From positions 1,092,333-1,156,332 of the forward strand of contig LNAC01000278.1 in assembly GCA_002007465.1 (NCBI GenBank): a stretch of 64,000 nucleotides of DNA. The letters run 5' to 3'. Position 1 is the first letter of the stretch. Every line of letters starts with the position of its first letter. The DNA comes from Ailurus styani (lineage: Eukaryota > Chordata > Mammalia > Carnivora > Ailuridae). Both the position numbers and the translations under genes were made by a program. Positions 35,140-46,159 of the stretch are shown here, piece after piece. Below the pieces are notes generated by a model. That model did no database searches. It was not told the origin of the DNA and saw only the letters and a program-made list of their open reading frames with translations.

Positions 35140-36493
35140 CTGAAAAACAAAGTGTACCAATCAACTTCAACCTTGAGAGCTTGCAATCCCATTTTTCAGT
35201 GGGCAGAACAGAGGGCAATAACCCCAAATGACATCAAATTATGTTTTCGTGTAATTTGACATTTTTTTCCTCTGCTCTTTCCACGGCAACACATTTTGAT
35301 TAGGAAAGAGCAGGTCAAGCCCTCAATGTTTTAGGGCTGTTGACAGTGGTGAACATCATTTCATGAGCTGTTTAATAAACTGGATAATGTTCACAGCCTG
35401 GAAACGGTACACATAAGTGGGGGCAGAAACAGCTTTTAGAAACAAGTGGCTGAAACTAATACTGGGTTTGGTGGCCAGGATTATAATTGTAGAAGATGAG
35501 GGATCAGTGCAGAGTGAGACAGAGTGCTAGCAGTGCTCAGGTGAAGGACAGGTGATAATGGGTTGGGGCAATAGGAAGGCTTCCTGGTGGAGGTGGGATT
35601 TGAAATGGTTCTAAAGGACACATTTCAGTAGAAGGAAAAGAGGCAGGGAAGCAGTGATCTGGGTGTGTATGAGGACAGAGGGGCAGCAGAACCCCAGCTG
35701 GCTTGAGGGAGACAGACGTGAGGACTGGGGGTCTGACAGCACAGAGGGGTGCAGGACCAGAGGGAAACAGAGCTCTTTTCTTCCCTGCTTCCGTCGTGGT
35801 CAATCAATAGGAGAGAATTTACTTAAAAGTGTTTTTAGATGTTCAAATCTCTCCTTAGCAAGGAGCTATCCTGTGACTCCTTTGTTCCCTGAATGTCTTC
35901 AGAGTCCTTTCCCTATAAAGCCTGGAGGGAGACTCAGGCTTTCAGCTTCATTGGATGATTGTGAATCCCCCACAGCACCTCCAGTTAGGAGCCACTCCTC
36001 ACAGGGGGTCTGGGCCCCAGATGTGCACGCACACGCATGAGGAACCATCTGGTAGACTCAATCTCCTCCCTTCCTGGGTTAGACTTTCAGTCCCCTGTGA
36101 CAACAGCCCATAGTGCGTGCTCGCAAATACCTAGTGAGTGCTGCTACAGCTGGTCCACACACTCCCCCATAACTCCCAGGATCAGAATTTAAGTATGAAA
36201 AAACACACAGAGAAATCTGTGATTTGATGTTACATTGTAAGCCTCCACCGAGCGTCCAGTGCTCAGTGGAGAGTTTGGCATATGGCAGGAGCTCAAGAAC
36301 ACACTAGGTAATACAAGGGGACAATACAGAAGCATTTCCAAATGCCCCGAACAGCACAACACCAACAAACAGCAGCAGCAGCAACAGCAAGCCTATTTCT
36401 CCCGGAACAAAAGTCCATCCTGGTTCTGAGGGTGGAACCAGTCTCTGGAAGGCATCCGTGCCTCCCAGATGAACGCTGGGCACAGCCACTCAC
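35140..36493 (-). other. F3: F3 intron 5
   Basis: GT/AG intron of about 1.35 kb. It holds an L2-like end near 36226-36310, an old-repeat-like stretch at 35537-35640 ('gaaggcttcctggtggaggt') and a short CAG/CAA run near 36370. No coding sequence. Confidence 0.85.
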
Positions 36494-36653
36494 CTCTGAA
36501 TATACCTTTCTCGTGGCTAGTGCACTCGATGGGACTCTCTGGACTCTTCTGGTTAGCCTTCCGTGATGGAATCACTGCTTGAACACTGAAACAGTAGTTT
36601 TCTCCTTCATCCACGTCAACCAAAAACTCATTAGTGTCCGTCTTGGCTGTTTT
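36494..36653 (-). CDS. F3: F3 exon 5: C-terminal part of the second fibronectin-III domain
   Basis: The 160-base exon begins AAA ACA GCC after an aacag acceptor and ends TTC AGA G before gtgagt. It encodes residues 195-247, including K195 (with K194 from exon 4, the pair equivalent to human Lys165-Lys166 of the mature protein used to recognise factor X) and the disulfide cysteines C215 and C238. Skipping it would shift the frame. Confidence 0.97.
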
Positions 36654-37211
36654 CTGTTAAAAGATGAAAAGTTCTGAATTTGCCTGGGATCAGAGTGAAT
36701 TCTTCCCCCCTTCCTAAGTCACTGTGGAAGGAAAAGCTTGCAGGGGCACCGCTGACGTAGAAAGGATTAGAAGTGACTTGGCTTCTCTGTTCCCCCGGTA
36801 ACTGCTAAGGATGCTTCTTCCAAGACCAAAAATATCCAATTTAGGCATATTCAACCCAATTTAGCTCCTCTAGAAGAGATTTGCCATAAAGGAAAAAAGG
36901 AATGAAGCATTCATTGTGGAAGAGAAAACCGATTTTATCTCTGGGATCCTCCCTAGAGAGGAAGAAATGGGAGAGCTGGCAGGGGCCTTAGAGATGACCC
37001 GGTCCAGTCCTTGGCCGAGGAGCCTGCAGATCGGAGGGGTCCCACCCGGAGTCACAGGCAGAACCGGGACAGTAGGCCGCCCGCCCCCTCCACCACGCTG
37101 CTCTCTCAACCTCCCCACTCTGGCATTTTTGAACGGAGGGAAGAAATGGGCTGTAAAGTCAAGGGGCCACCATTTAAAACAAGTCAGAAAAACAGATGAA
37201 AGAATCCTCAC

Positions 37212-37390
37212 CTTTCCTGTACTTGAAGCTTTCCAGTAATAAAGTATGTAACTTAAGTTCTTGCCAAAAACATCCCGGAGGCTGAGGAAGGTGCCGCTCC
37301 TCCTGACCAAGGTGCGTGCTTCTTGTATGGTCACGTTCAGCTTTGTCCCGACCTGTTTGAAACTCTGGATTGCTGGCTGTCCGAGCTTTG
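37212..37390 (-). CDS. F3: F3 exon 4: second fibronectin-III domain, first part
   Basis: The 179-base exon has acceptor tttcag and donor gtgagg, residues 135-194. It carries the kept sequon N153-V-T. The second human sequon in this part (NNT) reads SGT here, so it is absent, while N179-L-S in VFGKNLSY is a new sequon. It ends in phase 0 with Lys194. Confidence 0.97.
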
Positions 37391-38090
37391 CTGAAACAGA
37401 GAATGAGCTCCGTTGGAACCTCGGAATTCTCTACCAAGCAGACGTCCATTCAGTCATCACGGTTAACAACCCCGCAGCCAACCCCCATGGAGCGGCTCCA
37501 CAGAATGGTTCCCTGGCTGTCTGTCGGGAGCGAAGGGGCTCCACAGCCGAACCCCGACTCTTCCCCGGGCAGCGCCGCCTCGGCGCAAATATAAGGGAGT
37601 CACAGATGTCATTTAAAATTTCCTTGTCGTCACAGCAGAAAATGTAAAGAGGAACAGCTGAAATTACTTTTAATGAGACATTTTTGTTTAATCCCCAATA
37701 GCTACAATAGTATCATTTAACACGTAATCAATATAAAAAATTTTGGAGATATTTTTTAAAACCCAGGATGTACTTTAGCCTTACAGCATTAGCCATATTT
37801 CAAGAGCTCCGTAGCCCTCTGTGGCTAGTGGCTGTTGTGGTAAATGATACAGTTGTATAAGATTCCATATTTTAGAAACAGTAAATTAGGGGCTGTGGGA
37901 AAGAGCAGGATAAGTCCTCGGTACCTCAGGGAGCCAGTGTTAACCACTGGGTCTCTGCAATGGCTCAGTTGTCTGCTCTGCTTAGGCTGTGTGACAATAG
38001 AAGAACCCAGTAATTCAACACAAATTACACACGTGTGTGGGGGGGTGCGGGGAGGGAGGCACATGCAAGATTAGTATGTAAAATTTTTTT

Positions 38091-38281
38091 TTCTTATTCT
38101 TTGTTTAAGGTTTTATTTATTTACTTGACAGAGAGCACAAGCAGGAGGAGAGGCAGAGGGAGAGGGAGAAGCAGACTTCCCGCTGAGCGGAGAGCCCGAC
38201 TCAGGGCTGGATCCCAGGACCCTGGAATCATGACCTGAGCTGAAGGCAGCCATTTAACTGAATGAGTCACCCAGGCACCCC
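38091..38281 (-). repeat. SINEC, minus orientation (F3 intron 3)
   Basis: It runs from 'gttttatttatttacttgac' to 'gagtcacccaggcacccc'. Confidence 0.92.
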
Positions 38282-38680
38282 TATGAAATATTTTCTATCT
38301 TACACCAAGCAAGGATTTGAAGTGGCTTACAAAAAACTCAAGAATTATAAAAGGAAATCATGAGGATCTGACCAAAGGGGGAATGAGTAACACAGACCCC
38401 GCGTGGTCCCTGAGGCTGTGGCTGAGCACCTGTGAGAGACACACCAGTGAGGGCCACTCAGGAGTCTGAAGACAGGCTCTGGCAAGTGGCCCTCGGGGAA
38501 GGCAGACAGACTCACTCGGGGGTTAGGTTGCTTTCTGTTTCCAGCCTCACTGTAGACAGCCGAGGGGAAAGGTGGTGGACTGCCCCTCTGCCTCTCACCA
38601 TCCCAGCTGGGAGAAAGCATTCTCCCTCACTGGGCGGTCAGAGGGTCAATACAAAAAGCACCGGATGAAAAACAACACAC

Positions 38681-38880
38681 GGGGCTCGGGTGGCTCTGTC
38701 GGTTAAGCATCTGTCTTCGGCTCCAGTCACGATGCCAGGATCTTGGGACTGAGCCCTGCACCTGGGCTCCCTGCTCAGTGGGGAGTCTGCTTCTCCTTTC
38801 CCCTCTGCTGCTCCCTGTACTTGTGCTCTCCTTCTCTTCTCTCAAATAAATAAATAAAACTTTAAACAAATAAACAAAAA
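38681..38880 (+). repeat. SINEC, plus orientation (F3 intron 3)
   Basis: It starts 'ggggctcgggtggctctgtc' and ends 'caaataaataaataaaac' with an A-rich tail. Confidence 0.92.
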
Positions 38881-39676
38881 ACATAACACCCTTTCATTTT
38901 AACCTTTCGTTCTAATTCCTCTTGAAAAGCAGCCGATTTCACTCTCCTTAATATGCTACATCTGTTAATTAAAAATACCTAACTCAGAACTATAGTCCTG
39001 ACCAAAAAAAAATTTTAAATCTCCTACTTGGCCGGAATCCTCTGCACTCCCTTTTTAGGTGCTAAGGTCAGCTTACTGGGGCAAAGGCTGGGGAGGGAAG
39101 CATTCCTCATTTTCCCAGCCTGAAGGAGGCAGCCTGGGGGCGGGGGAGGCAAGGGCCGGCACATCACTACATCACGGGACTCGGATCGTGGTCGGGTTAT
39201 TTAAAAAGGTCAGCAAGCCTGACTGTGGACTCAGGGGAACCGAACCTACCCCATAGATCTGTGACTGTTCGTGAAAACCCTAACCTGGGATTTTTGGTCT
39301 CATGATGGAAGAGAATATTCAGGAGAATTATGTGATTCAGTCATACATAATCTCCTAAATATCCGTGGGGGAAATGCTCAGTCTCCAGCTTTGGTGGATT
39401 TCCTCCTCCCCGGCCCCCCCATCGAGCCAGTTGCTGGGAGGGCCTGGGGACAGACAGGGGGAGAAAGTTTCTTGATGACACTGTTAGCAACTGCAGAGTT
39501 TACGTTCTGTGAACTCCTGCCACACCAGGAGTGAGCCAAGAGGGCCATGGCACTTACCAGTTGCAGAAAAAGAGGATCTGTGTATGGATACATAGTCTTT
39601 ATGGGGTAGCCCCTGAGTCACAGGCTTACAGAAATATTCAGCTCAAGCCTGAAAGGTTATTACAAAGAGTACTTAC

Positions 39677-39867
39677 TCTCCACGTAAGGTGTGAACTCCG
39701 GGGAGTTTGTATATGGAGGCTCCCCAGAGTAATCGGTGGCATCAGCCGGGTAGGAGAGGACCCGTGCCTGGTATGTCTGATTGATGTCATTCACAATCTC
39801 GTCGGTGAGGTCACACTCTGTGTCTGTGGTGTAGAAGCATTTGCTTTTCCAATTTCCAAGTCTAGGG
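39677..39867 (-). CDS. F3: F3 exon 3: first fibronectin-III domain, second part, and interdomain region
   Basis: The 191-base exon encodes residues 71-134 plus one base of codon 135. It has the first disulfide pair C81 and C89 in [16 protein letters not shown]. The sequon N100-Q-T is present where I remember lysine in human. The loop between PAD and SGEP is three residues shorter than human, which accounts for the 292-residue total. Acceptor ctttag, donor gtaagt. Confidence 0.97.
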
Positions 39868-39944
39868 CTAAAGGAAAGAGGGGAGGAAGAAGAATGAAAC
39901 AGTAGGATCGGCATGGGAGGCAGTGTGTTTTCTGGCTGGGGTAC

Positions 39945-40135
39945 TGTGTTACACTAACAGCACCTACTCATGGCCCAAGCAGCCGGGGTCCTCACAGCAG
40001 CCTGGGGATGGCTCTGTAATGACTCACTTTTCACAGATAAGGCTAGGGGGGCAAGGTGAGAAACGGGTGACCAGCTCGAAGTCACACAGCAGTTTGCCCG
40101 CTGGGTCTGTGCTCTTAACCATTTGTTAAGTATCT
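39945..40135 (-). repeat. MIR, minus orientation (F3 intron 2)
   Basis: 'cctcacagcagcctggggat', 'cttttcacagataaggctag' and 'gaagtcacacagcagtttgc' follow the reversed MIR consensus. Confidence 0.75.
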
Positions 40136-40140
40136 TTCTT

Positions 40141-40306
40141 TCTTTCTTTTTAAAAGATTTTATTTGTTTGAGAGAGTGAGCATGAGTGGGGGTGGGGAAA
40201 AGGGAAGGGCAGACTCCCCACTGAGCAGGGAGCCCAACCCAGGACCCCAACACCGTGACCTGACCCGAAGGCAGATGCTCAACTGACTGAGCCAGCCAGG
40301 CGCTCC
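40141..40306 (-). repeat. SINEC, minus orientation (F3 intron 2)
   Basis: It runs from 'aaaagattttatttgtttga' to 'gagccagccaggcgctcc'. Confidence 0.92.
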
Positions 40307-40424
40307 AAATATCTTTCTTAAAATGTGGACAATTTCTTATGATTACATGGGAGAGAGAACAACTTCCCATCAAGACCCAGTTATTATAGTCTACTTATTA
40401 TATCACTCTATAACACATTGATTT

Positions 40425-40617
40425 AAAAAAAAAAATATTTTCAAGGGAGAGCGGGAGCATGACTAGACGAGGGAAAAATGGAGAGGGAGAAAATCCCAAG
40501 TAGACCTCACATGGAGTATAGAGCCCAATGTAGGGCTTGATCTCATGACCCCAAGATCATGACCTGAACCGAAACCAGGAGTCAGACACTCCACTGACTG
40601 AGCCACCCAGGAGTCCC
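40425..40617 (-). repeat. Diverged SINEC, minus orientation (F3 intron 2)
   Basis: An A-run, then 'gggagagcgggagcatgact', ending 'gagccacccaggagtccc'. Confidence 0.88.
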
Positions 40618-43600
40618 TATTACACACTTATTTTATCACATTCTATATTCTATGTGGAATATAGTCAATGTAGTAATAATAGAATCTACATAACTATATA
40701 TTCTATATATTACACTTGATTGTGACCACCATTGGTGTGGTTATTTATCACTGAATCTACTATATGCCAGGGACCGTACAGGGCCCTTTACACAGGTTAC
40801 TTCATTTGATATAATCCTTCCAAGAAGGTATTGGATTTTTTTCACATATAAGGACACAAACTCAGAGCCACTAAGTATCTTGTACAAGAGAGCAGAGTCT
40901 GTCCATCTCATTATACTCCATACCTCCCTCACTTCTGCAAGATGTGAATACAGCCCATCAAAGATTATCACATTACAATACAGGTAGGACCTAATAGTCT
41001 GAGAGACGAAGAGGCTGAGACTGGGCTTTCTTTTGCAAGACATCATTGAAGAGGAAATAATTTAAGGAAATGCTAAACATGAAATTCTCCTAAAGGACAA
41101 AACATCTGTAAATGAGTGTCCTTGCCACTGGATCCACACAATTCTGTCCCACATAAATTGACAGCCCCACTGCTCTTTCCTTCAGCATCGCAGACCACCA
41201 GAGAGCCCTGCCCAGCATTCAAGACCATGCTTCAATCCTGCTTTGTCCAGGAATCTCCAGATCTTTCTCGGAATTGGCCTCTCCCTTCCCTGTACCCCAG
41301 CGCCAACATTGCCAATGAGGCACTTATGGCAAACTTGGTCCGAGGGCCCTTGCCCTTGTGGCCCACGCACGCTGAAGCGGCTCGGTTAAGCGGAAGGATC
41401 AAGTAGCCAGCCCTTTCTCAGTGTTAGGCACTTTGCCCTTGTGGGTTGAATCAGGGGAAAACAAGCCACCGTATGGATTCAACTGTCTCAGTTCACGCAG
41501 AAGAATCCTAAGTACATATTTTTTTAAAAAATCTGAACGGAATATCCGGGCTAAGAGGGCGTGGGCAAACACATTCGTTGTCCAAAAATCCACAAACTGA
41601 GATCGGTACAGAAATATTTCAGTTTTTTACATTTCTCTTTCTGTGATGAAAGTAGAGAGGCTGTCTTAATTCCAGAATGACCAAAATGCATTTTTAATAA
41701 TTGTATCACTTCTGTTCTAAAAAGTGAGAGAGAACACGACGATCCTTCTCCATTGCTATGGCACACACGTTGTTCGGATTAACAGGAAAAAGCCTGCCGG
41801 GCTCTGCGGCCTCTTTCCATCTAAGAGAGAGGTATTCGATTCCTCTCAGCTCACACATAGAAATCACAGTACTTTTCTGGTGAAATTTAGCACAAGTGCC
41901 TAGATCCCCAAAAGTAGTAAAGTCTTGTGAAAAGGTAATAAGGGGTTCTGTCCTAAGTTCCTCTAAATGCCATTGTCAGCAAGAACACTTTAAAAGGCTT
42001 CAAGCTTCCTCTAGGTATTACAAAACCTCCTGGTTTGGAAATAATAAATGTCCTGCTTGAATTATTAAGAAATTCCAACAGAAGCCAGATTCACCAATTT
42101 AGAAGCAGGTTGTTCTCCAAACGCTTTGGAAGTTTAGCGTTAGCATTCAGAACATTTCCATAGAATCAATATTACAGGTGATGGTTGGGCGCTAAACCGT
42201 GAGCCAACAGCACTTCCCAATGACCACTGAAAACTGTCCAAGGTGGGCAAGTGCAGCTGGAGCTCCAAGTAGGGGCTCCAGGCACAGCAGTGGTGCCCTG
42301 GGAGTGGGGACTGGCTAGCAGTGAGGGTGGGTGGGTGAAGAAGAGCAGCAGGTTAAAATGCTTTCCCTGGGGGTGGAAAGCCAGGAAGGAGGAAGGCCTA
42401 CAGAGGGCATGGCCTTCCTTCCTCCTCCCAGCTTTAGGGCCTCACATCTGACTGTGGCCGACCCACCTAAGCAGGTGGTGGTCTGAGGTACTGGGGAGAC
42501 CCTGGTTTCAGAAGTGGCTGGGTACTCACTACCGGGGCAGTCTCGAATAAATCCCTCACCTTCCCCAGGCAAGTTTCCTCTTCTCTAATAGGATTGCCAT
42601 GGTCCTTTTCACCCAGGAATTGTATTTACCCATGGGGAGGCTGAAGAAGAGTGCAGGGGTAGGGGATGGCTCACAGGTCCTCTACTGCAGGGGCAGGAGT
42701 GTGGGGAGGTCACTGTCTTAGCAGGAAACCCTCATCACTGGCTGCAGGCACCGCGAGCCACAGCTCTGCTAGGTGTTACTGAAATAGCGGCAGCCTCGGA
42801 AAGTCCGAGAACGCAGAGCTCACCAAGGCTTCTGTTTAAAAATCAGGTCGGTTGTAACCATTTCTGCATATTCACCAAACATAAGACTGAATATGTAGGA
42901 GTAAGTGATCCTCCTAAAATCCTACTTTCATTATCCAGAAGGAAGATGTTTTACTAAGGTAAACTTCAGTGCTGTATCAGAGGAATTAATTAGTAACTCT
43001 CAATTAGTGGAAGCTGAATGGACAAGTTGAACCATAACCATAATTACTACCTTGGGTTCTGAAACTCCTGTCGCTCTCTTTCTATATCTTTATCCACAGC
43101 ACACACACACAAGTTCTCTTCCCTGTTTAGCAAGAGTCGTCGTGAAGTTCATTTTGAAAAACAAGAACACCCACCTCACAGACACACTCCATCCTAAGGA
43201 GCTGTGTTCCTAATACCATATAAAAGGCTTGACGCAAGCTAAAACAAAACAGGAAAATACCTTGAATTTGGAGCCAGTGAGTCCATTGTTCCTTTATTCA
43301 ATTACCTCTCCTCTGTTTAATAAGATTTCTAGTGAGCCTCCTAGAACATTACAGAAACCAAAAATTCCCCAAGAAAATGGTGAAAACCATCAAGGAAGGT
43401 AGGTGGTACATGTCTGACACTCAGATTGAAAATGCCGACCTACCAGCTCTTGGAGGGAGCTGTCAGTCAGAGAGGACACTGGCCCAGCAGCGTGGCCCTG
43501 ACAACCAGGATACAGACATAGGAGCATTTCTTCCAGGCTTTAGTGAGTCACGAATTTGACCTCCTCGGAGATCATGTATGCAACCGAATTTTGAATCAGT

Positions 43601-44055
43601 GTCCAAAGATGAGTGAATCAAACACTGCTTTAGGGCAATGTGTACATTTGGACTCCTCCCCACCCCCTCTACAACATGTTAGATCCGGCTCACCGTCTAG
43701 ACAGCGAGGAAAGAGACCTGTGTGCTTAGATGAGATTAGTATCCATTCAGGACAACATGTTCCCATATGGCCACAGCAGGCTCAAGAAGGTTCACCTACC
43801 CCCAGCTTAGACTCTGCTTAGGAATTTTCCCATAGTGGCCAAAAACAAGTGAAAACATTCTATCAGTTTAAGCTGGGGCAATGCTGCAGGCTTCATGGAG
43901 TACAGCTCCCGCCTGCAAATGACCACCAGGAATGCCCTCTGTCATGTTAAATACTCTCATCCATTCCTCAGCTTTAAAGACATTTGTATTCAGCACAGGG
44001 AAGTGGAAACATCAAAATCTTTAATTTTCTTTTCCTTTTTTGGGTACCTAGCTTA

Positions 44056-44205
<150 letters not shown>

Positions 44206-44447
44206 TCAGCATATGATTTCACATTGATGGTATAAAACCTCTTCCCATCCCCCCAACATCACCATTAACCTCATATCAATTTTTTTCCAACCGCAAAAGC
44301 TTCATTACTGAATTATCAAGACAAAAAAGATTTTCAAGTTATTCTTAATTTTCTTAAGGTCTCTGAATTTCCGCACGGCAAGATCGACCTTGTAGTTTAA
44401 GAAAACAGTCAAGGATCTCAAAATCCTTGTTTGAAATTATTCACAGT

Positions 44448-44470
44448 GTGTGCGTGTGTGTGTGTATGCA
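44448..44470. repeat. (TG)n microsatellite (F3 intron 1)
   Basis: gtgtgtgcgtgtgtgtgtgt, about ten TG units with one interruption. Confidence 0.85.
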
Positions 44471-45340
44471 GGGTGGGGGAGGGGGAGGTAGGGTTGTGAA
44501 AAGCCCTGAGATAACTTGACCTAGAAACACAGCTCAGGAGCCTTCAGCCTCCTGCCATGTCTAAGACCCAGTGCAGTTGCAGTTAGTGTAGAACTCAGAG
44601 GTTCAACTCACCAGGGAAGGCCAGGTAAGAAGGGTTTTGGGTAAGTTATGGAAAAGGGCAGATCCCACGCATCTGAGAGAGGTTAGGGCTGCATACCATA
44701 AGAAAGCCAAATCTTGACTTTTCCCATTTTTACCTAACGTGTCTCTATATAGAAACTTCCGGACAGCTAGGCAAAGGTGTGGACTGTCACACCCTCGGAT
44801 GGGTTGTTAGGACGCGTTATTATTAAGTCTGTTTTGCCAATACTCAGCAGGTCAGCTGCGCACACGGAATAAGCATATGGGGCATGCACAATCCAAGCGA
44901 CTTTTTGCAGCAGGATTGCCTCTAACTCAATCTAAAACAAAGACCAAGAAATGACCACAAGGGCCGCTCTTTATCAAGGCAAGTGCACGTGCAATGAAGG
45001 ATAATATCCCAACACGGCACGCTGACCAGGGCTGGGGCAGACCCGTGTCCACCACCTTCAAGGTCGTGGGTCACTGGGAAACACTTTGCCTAAACTCAAA
45101 GCGGGAGCCACGGATCCCTGTATGCCATAACGATGGACTCCAGAGTACGCTTTTCCAGCACAAGGCCGCCGACTACCGCTCTCCATCTCCCGCCTGAGCG
45201 CCTCGCGGGCGGGGTTCGTTCGGACTCCGCCGCGTGAGAGCGGCCGCGTCCGGGGGGTGTGGGGGCATCTCCGGGCAGCAGAGCGGGCCCCCTCCTCCCG
45301 GCCGCGCGCCGCTGGGTTTCGGGGGGCGGGTGCCACTCAC

Positions 45341-45440
45341 CTGAGCCTCCGGCCACCTGCAGGAGGACCCAGCCGAGCAGGAGCATCCGAGCGACCGCGG
45401 CCTCGGGGCCGGACACCCGAAGCCAGGTGGGGGTCTCCAT
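45341..45440 (-). CDS. F3: F3 exon 1: signal peptide
   Basis: 100 coding bases, ATG at 45438-45440 in a good context (gacATGg). It encodes METPTWLRVSGPEAAVARML followed by LLGWVLLQVAGGS, a signal peptide with a leucine-rich core and small residues before the expected cleavage. No other in-frame ATG stands directly upstream. Donor gtgagt. Confidence 0.97.
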
Positions 45441-45558
45441 GTCCACGAGCTGGCGGCGAGGTCGGGAGGATTCCGTTGCGCCCCAAAGACTAGGGAGGTT
45501 GCGCTAGAGGCGCCGAAGGGCAGCGTGCTAGAGCGGGAAGAGGTGCGGGGAACCCCGA
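45441..45558 (-). promoter_or_regulatory. F3: F3 5' UTR and predicted start site
   Basis: The start site is placed about 27-30 bases from the TATA-like box, giving a 5' UTR near 118 bases. This agrees with the human length as I remember it. The exact start is inferred. Confidence 0.6.
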
Positions 45559-45584
45559 GTCTGGGGGAACCCGCCCGGGGCGCG

Positions 45585-45592
45585 CTTTAAAG
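45585..45592 (-). promoter_or_regulatory. F3: TATA-like box of F3
   Basis: CTTTAAAG on the minus strand stands alone as an AT-rich word in GC-rich DNA, at the spacing expected from the 5' UTR. Confidence 0.7.
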
Positions 45593-45629
45593 AACCGCGC
45601 GGCCGCCCGCGCCTTGTCGGCCCTCGGCC

Positions 45630-45662
45630 CGCCCCCGCCGCTCCGCCCCACTCCCGCCCCCG
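45630..45662 (-). promoter_or_regulatory. F3: Cluster of GC boxes (Sp1/Egr-1 type)
   Basis: On the plus strand gcccgcccccgcc, ctccgcccc and ctcccgcccc follow each other, giving several GGGCGG-like words on the gene strand. Sp1 and Egr-1 sites are known to drive F3. Confidence 0.65.
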
Positions 45663-45732
45663 GTCCGGTCACTGGCCGTCGCGGTGGGCGGCCCCCGGCC
45701 AGTCCCCACCCCTGTCCCGCCTCCTCCAGGGA

Positions 45733-45742
45733 GGAAACTCCG
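45733..45742 (-). promoter_or_regulatory. F3: kappaB-like site of F3
   Basis: CGGAGTTTCC on the minus strand equals the non-consensus kappaB site described for human F3, at about -180 from the predicted start. It binds c-Rel/p65 in human monocytes and endothelium after LPS or cytokines. Confidence 0.8.
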
Positions 45743-45747
45743 AGGGG

Positions 45748-45765
45748 TGATTCATCCGTGATTCA
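45748..45765 (-). promoter_or_regulatory. F3: Two AP-1-like sites of F3
   Basis: TGAATCA occurs twice on the minus strand (45748-45754 and 45759-45765), next to the kappaB-like site. This is the composite inducible enhancer known from human F3. Confidence 0.8.
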
Positions 45766-45831
45766 GCCGCGCTGCCGAGCGCGATGCTTCCCTTCGGCCC
45801 CGGGGGCTCCAGGTGCGGCGGGGGGGCGGGG

Positions 45832-45832
45832 N
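45832..45832. other. Ambiguous base in GC-rich upstream sequence
   Basis: A single N stands between gggcgggg and tccccggg, where sequencing of GC-rich DNA often fails. Some bases may be missing. Confidence 0.9.
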
Positions 45833-46159
45833 TCCCCGGGCCACCCAGGCCGGCGACTCCGACGTCTGTGGGGAAGAGAGCGGGGACGCTTCGGAAGGCG
45901 TTCTCGAGGTCCCGGTGCTGTCCTGGCCGGCGGGAGCGGCAGCACTTACCAGTTGAACGGCACGTAGCGGCTCCAGGCTCGCTGGGGCGGCGGGGAGCAC
46001 TGGCCCGGCGCTCGGAGCAGGAGCACTTGGGGCCGAGCCTCGGAATCTGCGGCCGAGTAGTGGCTGACGGTGAGCTGGGCTCTCTCCCAGCTGCGGTTCG
46101 GCCTCCGCCCGGAAGGCAATGGTACCTGGCCTCCCCACCTCACCTGGCCCTTAGCGGGG

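Larger units (their letters stand above)
37391..39676 (-). other. F3: F3 intron 3
   Basis: GT/AG intron of about 2.3 kb with SINECs at 38091-38281 and 38681-38880 in opposite orientation. I see no other exon. Confidence 0.85.
45150..46150. promoter_or_regulatory. F3: CpG island at the F3 promoter
   Basis: Dense CpG sequence covers exon 1 and about 600 bases upstream. One unresolved base (N at 45832) lies within it. Confidence 0.85.

Noticed and set aside
36361..36391. CAG/CAA run in F3 intron 5 as an expandable triplet repeat
   Set aside because: Only about four CAG units with interruptions, too short to be notable.
36870..37334. 154-codon open frame on the minus strand taken as one gene
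   Set aside because: Only its N-terminal part is F3 exon 4; the rest is read-through into intron 4 past a good GT donor at 37211.
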